Shown here in pieces: positions 26,935-36,704 of a DNA stretch of 62,314 nucleotides. The notes beneath the pieces were generated by a model. The model did not search any database and had not been told where the DNA came from. It saw only the letters and a program-made list of their open reading frames with translations. The DNA comes from Clostridiales bacterium. Its GTDB lineage: Bacteria > Bacillota > Clostridia > TANB77 > CAG-508. Positions within the stretch are counted from its first letter, which is position 1, and every line of letters begins with the position of its first letter. Location of the stretch: positions 1 to 62,314 of the forward strand of contig DPDV01000011.1 in assembly GCA_003534295.1 (NCBI GenBank). Direction: 5' to 3'. Made by a program: the position numbers and the translations under genes.

Positions 26935-27585
26935 TTACACGTCTTGTGCTTCTTTTAGCTCTAAATATATATTTTTTTCATCTTTAACTCTTGTCATTCT
27001 TCCATGGCCTGGATATATAATTGTATCATCTGGTAATACTAAAATTTTATTTGTTATAGAGTTTATTATGTCTTCAAAATTGCTTGTTGGCAAATCTGTT
27101 CTTCCCCATGTTCCTTTAAATATTGTATCGCCAGAAAATAGCATATTTTCTGTTTCGCAATATAAAGAGCTACTTCCCTTTGTGTGTCCTGGTGTATGTA
27201 TTACTTTAAATTCTATGTTTCCTATATGTATAATGTCATTATCATCCACTCTTGATGCTATTTCTAATTCTGGCACATTAAGTCCAACCTGGTCTATTAA
27301 ACTAATACTTGGGTCATATAGCCCTTCTGCATCAAATCTGTGTATTAAAATTTTACCACCCTTTTCTTGTTTTACTTTTTCAACTGCTCCTATGTGGTCA
27401 CAATGGCAATGTGTTAAATATATATATTTTACTTTAGCTTGCAATATGTTTAGCATGTCTATAATTTTGTCTGCTTCTCCTCCTGGGTCTATAACTATAC
27501 TTTCCATAGTTTCTTGGTCTTGTATTATATAGCAATTTGTTTCTTCTATTAATCCTGTATTTACTTTTATTCTCTTTAGTATCAT
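26935..27585 (-). CDS. MBL-fold metallohydrolase (glyoxalase II-like)
   Basis: The 216-residue protein carries the metallo-beta-lactamase metal motif THCHCDHIGAV, the later GHTKGSSSLY histidine, the Asp of LFSGDTIF and the final YPGHG. Short forms like this hydrolyse thioesters or related substrates; the exact one is not known. The start overlaps the relA stop (ATGA), and hisS begins 22 nt downstream of its end, so the genes form an operon. Confidence 0.9.
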   Translation of the reverse strand: MILKRIKVNTGLIEETNCYIIQDQETMESIVIDPGGEADKIIDMLNILQAKVKYIYLTHCHCDHIGAVEKVKQEKGGKILIHRFDAEGLYDPSISLIDQVGLNVPELEIASRVDDNDIIHIGNIEFKVIHTPGHTKGSSSLYCETENMLFSGDTIFKGTWGRTDLPTSNFEDIINSITNKILVLPDDTIIYPGHGRMTRVKDEKNIYLELKEAQDV

Positions 27586-29777
27586 TTTTTCCTCCTTACC
27601 TCATATACGCTATCTATTTTTCTAAGTGCTTTTAATACTTTATTTAATCCATCTATATTAGGAATTTCCACTGTTATTTCAGTTATAGCGATTTTTTCTT
27701 TAGTAGCCTTTGAATTTACAGCAATTAAATTACACTTTGCATTTGAAACCTCAGCTATTATTTCTGCTAATAGTCCGCTTCTATCATTAGCATATATTTC
27801 TATATCAACATTATATGTTGTTTTTTCATCTGAATCCCAGTATACATCTATAATTCTGTTTTCTTCTTCTAATAAATTTCCAGTATTTACACAATCTTTT
27901 CTATGAACAGAAACGCCTCTACCCTTTGTTATATATCCTATTATTTCATCTCCTGGCACTGGATTACAGCATTTTGACAATTTTACCAAGCAATTGTCAA
28001 TTCCCTTTACAACAACTCCGGCTTTTGAAGGCTTGTATGTTTTTGCCTTTTCATTAGACAACTCTTCTAACTTTTCTTCTAAATTTTCTTCTTGATGTTC
28101 TTTTCTGTATTCTTCTAACAATCTTGCAACTATTTTTCCTGCTGATATTGCCCCAAATCCAACACTTGCATACATATCCTCTACACTATTATACTTATAT
28201 TTATTAAGTACTACTTGTACAAAATCATGCTTAAATATTTCCGAATAATTTATGCCTATCTTTTTTATTTCTTTTTCTACTAGTTCCTTACCTTTCACAA
28301 TATTTTCTTCTCTTTGTGTTTTCTTAAACCAGCTTAATATTTTGCTTTTCGCGCCAGAGCTTTTAATAAACTTTAACCAATCCATGCTTGGACCTTTAGA
28401 TTGTTCTGATGTTATTATTTCTACTATATCGCCATTCTTCAGTTCTGTAATTATAGGCATCATTTTACTATTTATCTTACATCCTGTCATGTGATGTCCA
28501 ATTTCTGCATGTATATTATATGCAAAATCTATTGGAGTGCTTCCCTTTGGCAAAGACTTTATATCTCCTTTTGGAGTAAACACATACACTTCATCTTCAA
28601 ATAATTCTGTTTTCAATGTTTTCAAAAATTCTTCTGGGTCTTGCATATCCTTTTGCCATTCTAATGCTTCTCTAATCCATGCGAGTTTATCGTCTGTTAC
28701 TGTTACATTTGATTTTTTGTTTCTGCTATTATTAGCTTCCTTATATGCCCAATGTGCTGCTATACCAAATTCAGCTATTCTATGCATATCCCATGTACGT
28801 ATTTGAACCTCAAATGGTGTACCCTTTTGTCCTATTAATGTTGTATGCAATGATTGATACATATTTGGTTTTGGAACAGCTATGTAATCTTTAAATCTTC
28901 CTGGCATAGGAGTGTACAGTTCATGCACAATTCCTAAAGCACTATAGCAATCTTTTACAGAATTAACAATAATTCTTAAAGCAAACAAGTCATATACTTG
29001 TTCTAAGGTAATATTATCTCTTTGCATTTTTCTATAAATACTGTATAAATGTTTTGCCCTTCCTGTAATTTCTGCTTCGATCCTTTGCTTTTTTAGCTCT
29101 GTCTTAATCTCATGCAATATAATATCTATAAATTTTAGTCTTTCTTCCCTTTTTCTGTTAATTCCTTCCACTATTTCCCTATATTCTTCAGGATATAAAT
29201 ATTTAAATGCTAAATCCTCTAGTTCCCATTTTAATGAATATATACCTAATCTATTTGCCAATGGTGCATACAAGTCCATAGTTTCCTTTGCAATTGCAAT
29301 TTGCCTATCTCTGGTTAAATATTTCAAAGTTCTCATATTATGTAATCTATCTGCTAATTTTATTAGTATAACTCTTATGTCTTTACCCATGGCTAAAAAC
29401 ATTTTTCTATAATTTTCAACCTGTTGCTCTTTCATACTTGCATATTTTAATTTACTCAATTTAGTAACTCCATCCACCATCTCTGCTACTTCGTTGTTAA
29501 ACTCTTTCTCTAAATCGCTTTTACTTGTATCTGTGTCTTCTAGTACATCGTGTAAAAGTGCTGCGCATACTGTTGCATCATCTAAGCCCAAATCCGCAAG
29601 TATATTTGCAACTTCTATTGGGTGTATAATGTATGGCTCTCCAGATTTTCTTAATTGGTCTTTGTGCTTATTTTTTGCAAATTCATATGCTTTTGATATT
29701 AATTTTATATCATTTTTTCTGCTATTTTTTTTCATTGTAGTTATAATTTTTTCTATGGTTGGTTTATTATCTTCCAT
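27582..29777 (-). CDS. relA: bifunctional (p)ppGpp synthetase/hydrolase RelA/SpoT
   Basis: The protein has about 731 residues. It has an intact HD hydrolase domain (IIHPIEVANILADLGLD, LLHDVLEDTD, KLADRLHNMRTL) and a synthetase domain with GRAKHLYSIYRKM, DLFALRIIV and MPGRFKDYIA. It also has TGS (VFTPKGDIKSLPKGSTPIDF), a zinc-finger-like part (VKLSKCCNPVPGDEIIGYIT) and a C-terminal ACT domain. It makes and degrades the stringent-response alarmone. The start at 29777 (MEDNKP) follows AAAAGGGG; earlier in-frame starts (ATG 29789, TTG 29807) exist. Confidence 0.95.
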   Translation of the reverse strand: MEDNKPTIEKIITTMKKNSRKNDIKLISKAYEFAKNKHKDQLRKSGEPYIIHPIEVANILADLGLDDATVCAALLHDVLEDTDTSKSDLEKEFNNEVAEMVDGVTKLSKLKYASMKEQQVENYRKMFLAMGKDIRVILIKLADRLHNMRTLKYLTRDRQIAIAKETMDLYAPLANRLGIYSLKWELEDLAFKYLYPEEYREIVEGINRKREERLKFIDIILHEIKTELKKQRIEAEITGRAKHLYSIYRKMQRDNITLEQVYDLFALRIIVNSVKDCYSALGIVHELYTPMPGRFKDYIAVPKPNMYQSLHTTLIGQKGTPFEVQIRTWDMHRIAEFGIAAHWAYKEANNSRNKKSNVTVTDDKLAWIREALEWQKDMQDPEEFLKTLKTELFEDEVYVFTPKGDIKSLPKGSTPIDFAYNIHAEIGHHMTGCKINSKMMPIITELKNGDIVEIITSEQSKGPSMDWLKFIKSSGAKSKILSWFKKTQREENIVKGKELVEKEIKKIGINYSEIFKHDFVQVVLNKYKYNSVEDMYASVGFGAISAGKIVARLLEEYRKEHQEENLEEKLEELSNEKAKTYKPSKAGVVVKGIDNCLVKLSKCCNPVPGDEIIGYITKGRGVSVHRKDCVNTGNLLEEENRIIDVYWDSDEKTTYNVDIEIYANDRSGLLAEIIAEVSNAKCNLIAVNSKATKEKIAITEITVEIPNIDGLNKVLKALRKIDSVYEVRRKK

Positions 29778-29807
29778 ACAAATAATCATCCCCTTTTGTA
29801 ATGTCAA

Positions 29808-31496
29808 TTACATTGCTTTTCTAATATCTTTTAAATTTATTTGAATATTCTCTTTGTTTCCAAATGTATTTATTTCAATAGTACCTACAACATCTACTTT
29901 ATCCCCTAAAAGATACTGTTTTGACAATTCTCCCATATTAAATCCTATTGCATCTATAATATAATTGTCCTGTTTTAATGTTAATTTTAAATGTTTACCA
30001 TCTGATAGTGCTCTTATGGAATCAATTTTTAAATTCTGTATTAAAAATATTGGCATTTTATTTGCTTCTCCAAATGGCTCTAGCAATTCCAGAGACTTTG
30101 CTTCTTCAATACTAATATCTTTTAAATTAATTCTTTTGTCTATGTTTATTATTGGCATTATATCGCTTATATTGCTTTCTTCTGCACATTTTTCTATTTC
30201 TGCTTTTAGTTTTTCAAAATTTTCTTTTTTTATAGATATTCCAATTGCCATAGAATGTCCACCAAATTTTTCAATATAATTGTTGCACTTGCTTAAAGCA
30301 TTGTATAAATCAAATCCTGGTACACTTCTACCAGATCCTTTTCCCATGTCTCCTTCTAAACAAATTAAAATGCTAGGTTTATAATACATTTCTGTAACCT
30401 TAGATGAAACAATTCCTATTATTCCATGATGCCAATTTTCTTTTGCAAGTACTATGCATTTTTTCTCTTTGTCATTATTTTTTTCTATTTCTTGTATTAC
30501 ATCCTCAAATATTTGCTTTTCCGTGTTTTGCCTTTCTTGATTGAATTTTACTAAATTCTTTGCTATTTTTAGTGCTTCTTGTTTATCTTCTGTTAAAAAT
30601 AACTTCAATGCCTCTTCTTGTGCACCCATTCTTCCACATGCATTTATTCTAGGAGCAACTCCAAAAGATATTGCATTAGAATCTATTTTTTTAAAATTTG
30701 CTATGTTAAGCAATGTTCGTAAACCAATATTTTTGGTCTGTTCTATTAGCTTAAGTCCTAATTTAGCTATTACTCTATTTTCATCCACCAATGGGACTAT
30801 GTCTGATATTGTCCCTATGCACACTAAATCTAAATATTTTAAATATTCTTTTTCATCTAAGTTCAACTTTATAGAAATTGCTTGTATTAATTTAAAAACA
30901 ACTCCTACTCCTGCTAATTGATTAAATGGATATATATTGTCTTTTCTTTTAGCATCTATTACTGCTATAGCATTAGGAAGTTGTTCTGCCGGCTCATGAT
31001 GATCTGTTATTATTGTTTCAATTCCCAGTGTATTTGCATATTCAACTTCTTCTAATCCAGATATTCCGCAATCAACAGTTACCATTAATTTGTATCCCAT
31101 ATTATATATTTTTAAAATAGCTTCTTTATTTAAACCATAACCTTCGTTTAATCTATTTGGTATGTATTCTCCGGTTTCTAATCCAATTTGATTTAAATAT
31201 TTTTTTAGTACAGAAACACTTGTTATACCATCTGCATCATAATCTCCATATATCATTATTTTTTCTTTATTATTTACAGCTTTTATTATTCTATCTACGG
31301 CTATTTCCATATCTGGCAATAAAAATGGATCATAAAAATCTTTTCTAGTAGGATTTAAAAACACCTCTAATTCCTTTTCTTCTGTAATTCCTCTATTAAC
31401 CAATATACTTGCTAATAAATTACTAATGTGTTTTTGTTCTACTAGCTCTTCAACCTTATTATCATCTATATTATAACATTCCCATTTTTTATTCAT
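29808..31496 (-). CDS. recJ: single-stranded-DNA-specific exonuclease RecJ
   Basis: The 562-residue protein is a DHH-family 5'-3' exonuclease. The DHH motifs are visible: IYGDYDADGITS, TVDCGISG, and ITDHHEPAEQLPNAIAVIDA. The DHHA1 domain has GRMGAQEEAL and GSGRSVPGFDLY with GGHSMAIG. A C-terminal OB-like part follows. It is shorter than the B. subtilis protein but similar to many clostridial versions. RecJ processes DNA ends in recombination and repair. Its stop nearly abuts relA, so the two are co-transcribed. Confidence 0.95.
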   Translation of the reverse strand: MNKKWECYNIDDNKVEELVEQKHISNLLASILVNRGITEEKELEVFLNPTRKDFYDPFLLPDMEIAVDRIIKAVNNKEKIMIYGDYDADGITSVSVLKKYLNQIGLETGEYIPNRLNEGYGLNKEAILKIYNMGYKLMVTVDCGISGLEEVEYANTLGIETIITDHHEPAEQLPNAIAVIDAKRKDNIYPFNQLAGVGVVFKLIQAISIKLNLDEKEYLKYLDLVCIGTISDIVPLVDENRVIAKLGLKLIEQTKNIGLRTLLNIANFKKIDSNAISFGVAPRINACGRMGAQEEALKLFLTEDKQEALKIAKNLVKFNQERQNTEKQIFEDVIQEIEKNNDKEKKCIVLAKENWHHGIIGIVSSKVTEMYYKPSILICLEGDMGKGSGRSVPGFDLYNALSKCNNYIEKFGGHSMAIGISIKKENFEKLKAEIEKCAEESNISDIMPIINIDKRINLKDISIEEAKSLELLEPFGEANKMPIFLIQNLKIDSIRALSDGKHLKLTLKQDNYIIDAIGFNMGELSKQYLLGDKVDVVGTIEINTFGNKENIQINLKDIRKAM

Positions 31497-31554
31497 ATAT
31501 CTTCTCCATTCTATTGCAACATTTTATACCAATTATCATATAATGTCAATTTTA

Positions 31555-32265
31555 TTACCTTATTAAATAACCTATTTGTAGCAGTATTTCGAAAATTACT
31601 ATTTTGATAGTTATAGACATTAATAAGCTAAAATTTACAATAGCAACTCCTTTGTTGTTAATTTTTTTATAATTATTTACTATCTGTTCTATCTCTTCTT
31701 TCGTCATCTCATTTTTGTCCTGCATATAACTTTTTGCTAAGTACTCAGCCTTTATCATTGCATCTGTTTCTAAATAACTTCTTATTATATAATATATAAA
31801 TCCTAGTATTGTTAATATGCTAACATGTAACAACATATTTTTTATTTTTCCCAATAGTGCCAAAACCGATAATACTATAAAATATATTATATATATATTT
31901 GAATATATGTAATTAAACATTACCATTCTTTTATTTTGTATAGAATGCAAACACTCATGTGCTATTGTTTGCACACGTGTAAATGTATCTTTTATATTAC
32001 TTATTAAAATAGTATTTGTGGCTACTATATACAAACTTGCCATTTTACTTTCTGTTTCTTTAACTTTTACTTCTTCATTATCTAACTTTTTTAATATCTC
32101 ATCACATATTATTTTATTATCAGGTAATTTATTGGTAATTTCCGTCAGTTCTTTATCATATCCAAGTTCTTTTATTTTTTTTACATCATCAATTTTTATT
32201 CCAAATAAATATTTTATTAAGTATATAAAAATTATGCATACTAAAACAACAATTAAACTTTCCAC
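31555..32265 (-). CDS. membrane zinc metallopeptidase-like protein
   Basis: The 236-residue protein has an N-terminal membrane helix (about 2-18), a soluble stretch with an HExxH site (IAHECLHSIQ), two further hydrophobic helices, a KAEYLAKSYM segment that may supply the third ligand, and a C-terminal helix. The start is GTG at 32265 behind AAAGGGGG. The substrate is unknown. It precedes recJ by 58 nt. Confidence 0.65.
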   Translation of the reverse strand: MESLIVVLVCIIFIYLIKYLFGIKIDDVKKIKELGYDKELTEITNKLPDNKIICDEILKKLDNEEVKVKETESKMASLYIVATNTILISNIKDTFTRVQTIAHECLHSIQNKRMVMFNYIYSNIYIIYFIVLSVLALLGKIKNMLLHVSILTILGFIYYIIRSYLETDAMIKAEYLAKSYMQDKNEMTKEEIEQIVNNYKKINNKGVAIVNFSLLMSITIKIVIFEILLQIGYLIR

Positions 32266-32313
32266 TTTTTTGCCCCCTTTACTTATTCTTTTTTAGTAAT
32301 TTCTTCGAAGTGC

Positions 32314-32331
32314 GGGCGATTAAAATCGCCC
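32314..32331. repeat. dispersed palindrome, family 1 (copy 1)
   Basis: GGGCGATT and AATCGCCC form an 8-bp stem with a 2-nt loop. It shares the flank TTTCTTCGAA upstream and CCTA downstream with the copy near 47028. Six copies occur in the window (here, 47028, 50541, 59819, 59879, 61848). Confidence 0.85.
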
Positions 32332-32368
32332 CTATATTTTTCATAGATTACTTTACACTATCCTTATT

Positions 32369-32762
32369 CTATATAGTTTTATTTTCTTCATCCTCACCAT
32401 TTTCAATCTTCTCAATGTATCTTATGTGCAATTCAATATCTTCTGCTCTAGGTAATTTGTGCAAGAACTTCTTGCACAAATTTAAAATCCGGATATTCTT
32501 CTGCAAATTTTCTCATATACTTTAAATTTCTTATTGAAAACCCTTTTACTTCAGGAAACTCCATTTTTAAATCCATTGATAAATTATCTATAAATTTATT
32601 TCCCCATTGATTATTCTCTAAAATAATTTTTCCAATATGCCAATACATAAACATCAATTCTTTGTTAACTGCATAAATTGCTTTATATTGGGTATTTAAT
32701 ACTTCCTGTTTAACATTTTCTAATAATAATTTATATTTATTAATATCTATTTTATTATCCAT
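32369..32762 (-). pseudogene. YhcG/DUF1016 PD-(D/E)XK nuclease with internal deletion
   Basis: Residues 1-104 match the N-terminal DUF1016 domain (YWHIGKIILENNQWG, GFSIRNLKYMRKFAEEYPDF, FVQEVLAQIT) and then meet a stop at 32448. In another frame, directly after this point, LPRAEDIELHIRYIEKIENG ends at 32369 and looks like the family C-terminus. The central part with the nuclease residues is missing. A single deletion with frame change explains this. Intact family members are DNA-associated nucleases of about 350 residues. Confidence 0.7.
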
Positions 32763-32776
32763 TTTACCTTCTTCCT

Positions 32777-32803
32777 AATTTTGCAGATGCCATCTACAAA
32801 ATT
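32777..32803. promoter_or_regulatory. inverted repeat upstream of the YhcG remnant
   Basis: AATTTTGCAGATG (32777-32789) and CATCTACAAAATT (32791-32803) are complementary except at one position. It lies 15 nt before the YhcG ATG and could be an operator or a leader hairpin. The stretch 32804-33035 is AT-rich with no other feature seen. Confidence 0.45.
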
Positions 32804-33035
32804 ACATTTTCCACTTTATTTACTCTTACTATATCATAAAATTTTAATTTTTTATATTAAAATTGCAAAGTTTTAAACATAATTTATTCAAATATATTTA
32901 TCATTGTCTTGTCAATCTTAAATTAAAAAATGTAGACAAAATTTTTATTTTTGCCTACAAATATTTTACACTAACGAGAAAGCTATATCCCTACTTTTCT
33001 TTTTAGTATATTGTAAAATTTATCCCTAATTGTTT

Positions 33036-33368
33036 TTATAATACTCCCTTTATGGCTTCTGCTATAATTTTGTTTACGTCTACTATCATCACATTAAACT
33101 TTACTTCTAAATCAAAATATTTCTTAATTTGCTCATCTTCTATTAATATTTTATACATATCTTCTAATTTTTTCATTTTGCCTTCATCTTTTTGTTCTCC
33201 ACTATATTGCATAAGTTGTATATCATATCTTAGTTTTTCAAATTCTTCTATTTTGCTTTTAAGTTCAGGATTTGTCATTATTTCGTCTTTCATACTTTTA
33301 TACTCTTTATATTCTTGCGATTCTTTTATCTCTTGTGCTAATTTGTTTGCTGTATCATAAACGTTCAT
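33036..33368 (-). CDS. YlbF/YmcA-family protein
   Basis: The 110-residue, all-helical protein resembles YlbF/YmcA-family proteins: DTANKLAQEIKESQEYKEYK, ELKSKIEEFEKLRYDIQLMQ, and a C-terminal VDVNKIIAEAI. In B. subtilis YlbF and YmcA form a complex that acts with RNase Y in mRNA maturation and affects sporulation and biofilm genes. The ribosome binding site is GGGAGGA. It lies 27 nt after the glycosyltransferase gene. Confidence 0.85.
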   Translation of the reverse strand: MNVYDTANKLAQEIKESQEYKEYKSMKDEIMTNPELKSKIEEFEKLRYDIQLMQYSGEQKDEGKMKKLEDMYKILIEDEQIKKYFDLEVKFNVMIVDVNKIIAEAIKGVL

Positions 33369-33395
33369 ATTTTATTTTCCTCCCGATGGTATATT

Positions 33396-34688
33396 TTAAG
33401 CATATGCATGTTTCTTTTTAAAGTTTAATAGATTTACTATTTCTGAATCTGTATTTTTAGCTTTTGCAGCCTTTTTAGCTTTTTCTTGTTCTATTTCTTC
33501 TGCTTGTTTTTCTGCAACAGTTTTGCATATAGCTTTTTCATATATATAATGTGTATCTTGCGCAATTTTATTCCAATTAAACTCTTCTTTTACTTTTGCC
33601 TTTGCATTTTTGGCTATATTATTTGCCAATTTTCCATCATACAATATACTTAATACAGAATCTGCTATTGAATTTGGATTTCCAGCATATGCTTTCATTC
33701 CATTTATTCCATGGTCTACTATTTCATTTAGTCCTCCAACATCAGATACCACGGTAGGAACTCCAGCAAGCATTGCCTCTAATGCAACTATTCCAAATGG
33801 CTCATATGTACTTGGAAATACAGCTACGTCTGCACATTTGTACATTTTTTGAACTTGTTTTGCATTCAAATAACCTGTAAAATATACCTTGCTAGAAAGC
33901 CCCATTGCATCTACCTGACCTCTTAAGTCATCTAGCATGCCACCCTTTCCTGCAACTATTAATTTTGCATCATTATAATTGCTTAAAATTTTTGGCATAG
34001 CAGATATTAAATGTTGAACTCCCTTTTCATATACTAGTCTTCCCATAAATAATATTATTTTTTCGTTATCCATTGCATATTGTCTTCTAAATTCATAGTC
34101 TCTTTCTATTCCATTAAAATTGGTTATATTAATTCCATTTGGAACAACATTTATTTTATCAAATGGAAGTCCAAATAATCCTTGTACATGACCTTTCATA
34201 AAATTACTATTTACTATAACTTCTGTAGCCTCATATGTTAATAACCATTCTGTATCATTTATATATCTTTGAGCTTCATCATGTATGCCTGAATTTCTTC
34301 CTGCCTCTGTAGCATGTATTGTTGCTACAACTGGAATTCCAAATGCTTGTTTTAATGTTTTTGCACTTGTTGCTACTAGCCAATCATGTGCATGTATTAC
34401 ATCAAACTTTCCTTCTTTTCTTATTATTTCAGATGCTTTTGACACCATATTAAAGTTAAGTTGCATAACCCAATCTATAAAATTATTAGGTCTTATCATA
34501 TAATTTTCTACTCTATATACCTTAACTCCCTTATCATTTTCATATTCTGGTAATTCTCCATCCCTATATGTTACTACTGTAACTTCATGTCCATCCTTTA
34601 TTAATCTTTTAGACAAATCGTGAACTACCCTTGCAATTCCTCCTACTATTCTAGGTGGATATTCCCATGTAAGCATTAAAATTTTCAT
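33396..34688 (-). CDS. GT4-family glycosyltransferase (glycogen synthase-like)
   Basis: The 430-residue protein has the GT-B fold start LMLTWEYPPRIVGGIARVV, typical of glycogen/starch synthase-like GT4 enzymes, HAHDWLVATSAK, MGRLVYEKGVQHL and the acceptor motif PSTYEPFGIVALEAMLAG. It transfers a sugar from a nucleotide sugar to an unknown acceptor. A strong AGGAGG with nine-nucleotide spacing supports the ATG at 34688 over a TTG two codons earlier. A charged Lys/Glu/Ala tail is at the C-terminus. With glgP in the window a role in glucan metabolism is possible. Confidence 0.88.
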   Translation of the reverse strand: MKILMLTWEYPPRIVGGIARVVHDLSKRLIKDGHEVTVVTYRDGELPEYENDKGVKVYRVENYMIRPNNFIDWVMQLNFNMVSKASEIIRKEGKFDVIHAHDWLVATSAKTLKQAFGIPVVATIHATEAGRNSGIHDEAQRYINDTEWLLTYEATEVIVNSNFMKGHVQGLFGLPFDKINVVPNGINITNFNGIERDYEFRRQYAMDNEKIILFMGRLVYEKGVQHLISAMPKILSNYNDAKLIVAGKGGMLDDLRGQVDAMGLSSKVYFTGYLNAKQVQKMYKCADVAVFPSTYEPFGIVALEAMLAGVPTVVSDVGGLNEIVDHGINGMKAYAGNPNSIADSVLSILYDGKLANNIAKNAKAKVKEEFNWNKIAQDTHYIYEKAICKTVAEKQAEEIEQEKAKKAAKAKNTDSEIVNLLNFKKKHAYA

Positions 34689-34809
34689 GGTCAAAAGCCT
34701 CCTCTTTCTTTTTCTTTAGATATTTAATTTATTGGTTATATTTTATACAAAAATTCTACAAAAGTAAACAGTATTTTTGCTTTTTTTATTATTTCTTAAA
34801 TAAAAAATA

Positions 34810-34864
34810 AGGGTGTCCTTTTTTGTCCCATTTGCCCAATTAGGGACAGTCCCTAACTGGGCGA
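34810..34864. repeat. dispersed hairpin repeat, family 2 (copy A)
   Basis: The element starts GGGTGTCC, a T-run and TTGTCC, followed by a hairpin with arms GCCCAATTAGGGAC and GTCCCTAACTGGGC around one base. Copies B (36208) and C (36979) share the same order, so this is a dispersed element. It abuts the 3' end of the AAA_14 gene. Confidence 0.85.
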
Positions 34865-34866
34865 AT

Positions 34867-36054
34867 TTATTTTTCTAGCAGCCAATCTAAAACATTAACT
34901 TTTTTTATTCCGTCATAATCAGCTATTGGATCTATATCCATTGTAAGTATATATTTAGGATAATGGTCATTTATATCTTGTAATGGTGTTAATTCTCTTT
35001 CTAATGTTGCCTTTTCTCTTGTTGTATATGCCACTTGAAAATAAGTAAAGCCTTCTTTATTTTCAGCAACAAAATCTATCTCTTTTTCTCCTGCTTTTCC
35101 TATATATACTTTATAACCTCTCCTTATAAGTTCAAGGTATACAATATTTTCTAATATATGACCCACATCTATATTTCTTCTTCCTAATAATGCATATCTC
35201 ATTGTTACATCAGTTGCATAATATTTTTCCCCTGACTGTAAATATTGTTTTCCTTTTATATCAAATCTAGAAACTTTATTAAACACATAACTTTCAACCA
35301 ATGACTCTAAATAACTTTCAACTGTGTGAACAGATATAGACCTTCCATCTGAAGTTAATGTATCTGCTATTTTTTTAATAGATAAACAATTTCCTATATT
35401 ATTAAACATAAATCTAGCAACTGTTCTAAGCATTGTTGTATCGGCATTTTTTTTTCTTAGCCCTATATCTTTCACAATTATTGTATTATATAAGGCATCT
35501 AAATAATCGTCAATTTCCGATTCTTCTTCTAGCTTTAAAGCATATGGAAATGAACTTCTATTAATATAATTTAAATACATCTTTTCATCTGCATCTTTTT
35601 TATAATAATTTAAATATTCTTTAAATGATAATGGATACATTTTTATTTCTATATATCTGCCTGTTAACAATGTTGCTAACTCGCCAGATAATAGATATGC
35701 GTTAGAACCCGTTATATACACATCCACATTTTTCATAATATATAGTCCATCAACGGCTTTTTGAAAATCTGAAACTTTTTGAACTTCATCTAAAAATACA
35801 TAATATTGCTTTTTATCTTTTATTTGTTCTTTTACATATTTATATAATTCCTTATAAGTGTCAAATTCATTATCTGGATTTTCAAGATTTACTGATATTA
35901 TATGATTATCTTCTATTCCTATACTTTTTAAATAATCAATATATATATCAAATAAAGTTGATTTTCCACATCTTCTTATTCCTGTTATAACCTTTATTAA
36001 ATCTTTATCTTTCCATTTTTTTAATTTTTCCAAATATTCTTTTCTTTCTATCAT
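34867..36054 (-). CDS. AAA_14/DUF4143 ATPase
   Basis: The 395-residue protein has a P-loop GIRRCGKSTLFD, a Walker B VFLDEVQ, TGSNAYLLSGE and GRYIEIKMYPLSFKEY, typical of the AAA_14 domain. A DUF4143 C-terminal domain follows, ending in a PD-(D/E)XK-like segment (GEKEIDFVAENKEG). Such proteins are widespread in anaerobes and their function is not established. The gene is framed by two copies of repeat family 2, consistent with an accessory insertion. GGAGGCGAGAAT precedes the ATG. Confidence 0.85.
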   Translation of the reverse strand: MIERKEYLEKLKKWKDKDLIKVITGIRRCGKSTLFDIYIDYLKSIGIEDNHIISVNLENPDNEFDTYKELYKYVKEQIKDKKQYYVFLDEVQKVSDFQKAVDGLYIMKNVDVYITGSNAYLLSGELATLLTGRYIEIKMYPLSFKEYLNYYKKDADEKMYLNYINRSSFPYALKLEEESEIDDYLDALYNTIIVKDIGLRKKNADTTMLRTVARFMFNNIGNCLSIKKIADTLTSDGRSISVHTVESYLESLVESYVFNKVSRFDIKGKQYLQSGEKYYATDVTMRYALLGRRNIDVGHILENIVYLELIRRGYKVYIGKAGEKEIDFVAENKEGFTYFQVAYTTREKATLERELTPLQDINDHYPKYILTMDIDPIADYDGIKKVNVLDWLLEK

Positions 36055-36207
36055 ATTCTCGCCTCCATAATCATTATACTATATTTTTTGCAAATTTGCA
36101 ATAGAATGCATTTTTTTATCGTTTTTTATAATTATTTGCATTGAAATTAATTTTTATTCCTTAAGTCCTTCAAAATTTTTATTAAATAAATTAGTTCTAA
36201 CTTTGGC

Positions 36208-36265
36208 AAAGGGTGTCCCTTTTTGTCCAAATTGCCCAATTGGGGACTGTCCCTAATTGGGTGAA
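36208..36265. repeat. dispersed hairpin repeat, family 2 (copy B)
   Basis: AAGGGTGTCCCTTTTTGTCC is followed by a hairpin with arms GCCCAATTGGGGAC and GTCCCTAATTGGGT. It lies between the AAA_14 gene and the antitoxin gene. The stretch 36055-36392 holds this repeat and the antitoxin promoter, and otherwise only AT-rich sequence. Confidence 0.85.
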
Positions 36266-36305
36266 TTCAAAGAATAAAATTTGCAAAAAATGAAATAATA
36301 ATATT

Positions 36306-36350
36306 AATTGTATGCAAAACGTTTACAAATGCATACAATTATATTATAAT
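36306..36350 (+). promoter_or_regulatory. relB-type promoter with palindromic operator
   Basis: A perfect 11-bp inverted repeat, AATTGTATGCA (36306-36316) and TGCATACAATT (36330-36340), overlaps a promoter with -35 TTTACA (36322-36327), a 17-bp spacer and -10 TATAAT (36345-36350). The overlap fits autorepression by the antitoxin. Confidence 0.75.
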
Positions 36351-36392
36351 ATAGTTAATATAGATATATTATACAGATAGGAGTTGGTAAAA

Positions 36393-36698
36393 ATGTCAAC
36401 AGTGAGAATAAATGATAATATAAAAAAAGAGGTTATGCCCATTTTAGACGATTTGGGATTATCTTTAAGTGAAGCAATAAATATATTTTTGCATCAAATT
36501 AAATTAAATAATGGAATACCTTTTACCTTAAAAAGAAGAGAAATAATAGAGTTAAATGATGGACATGGATCTTATGTATGCGAGTATGGACATCTACATG
36601 ATTACAGCAAATTAAATGTTAATGAAATGCTAAAAGATATTGATGAAAAAACATACAATAATGTAGAGGAATTGAAAAAAACATTGGAGGAAGAATAA
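36393..36698 (+). CDS. RelB/DinJ-family antitoxin
   Basis: The 101-residue protein begins with a ribbon-helix-helix region (STVRINDNIKKEVMPILDDL, GLSLSEAINIFLHQI) that binds DNA. The C-terminal half, including GSYVCEYGHLHDYSKLN and a helix-rich end, would bind and neutralise the toxin. The ATG at 36393 sits nine nucleotides after AGGAG, and a TTG three codons earlier is less likely. The cognate toxin directly downstream is frameshifted. Confidence 0.88.
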   Translation: MSTVRINDNIKKEVMPILDDLGLSLSEAINIFLHQIKLNNGIPFTLKRREIIELNDGHGSYVCEYGHLHDYSKLNVNEMLKDIDEKTYNNVEELKKTLEEE

Positions 36699-36704
36699 TA
36701 TACT

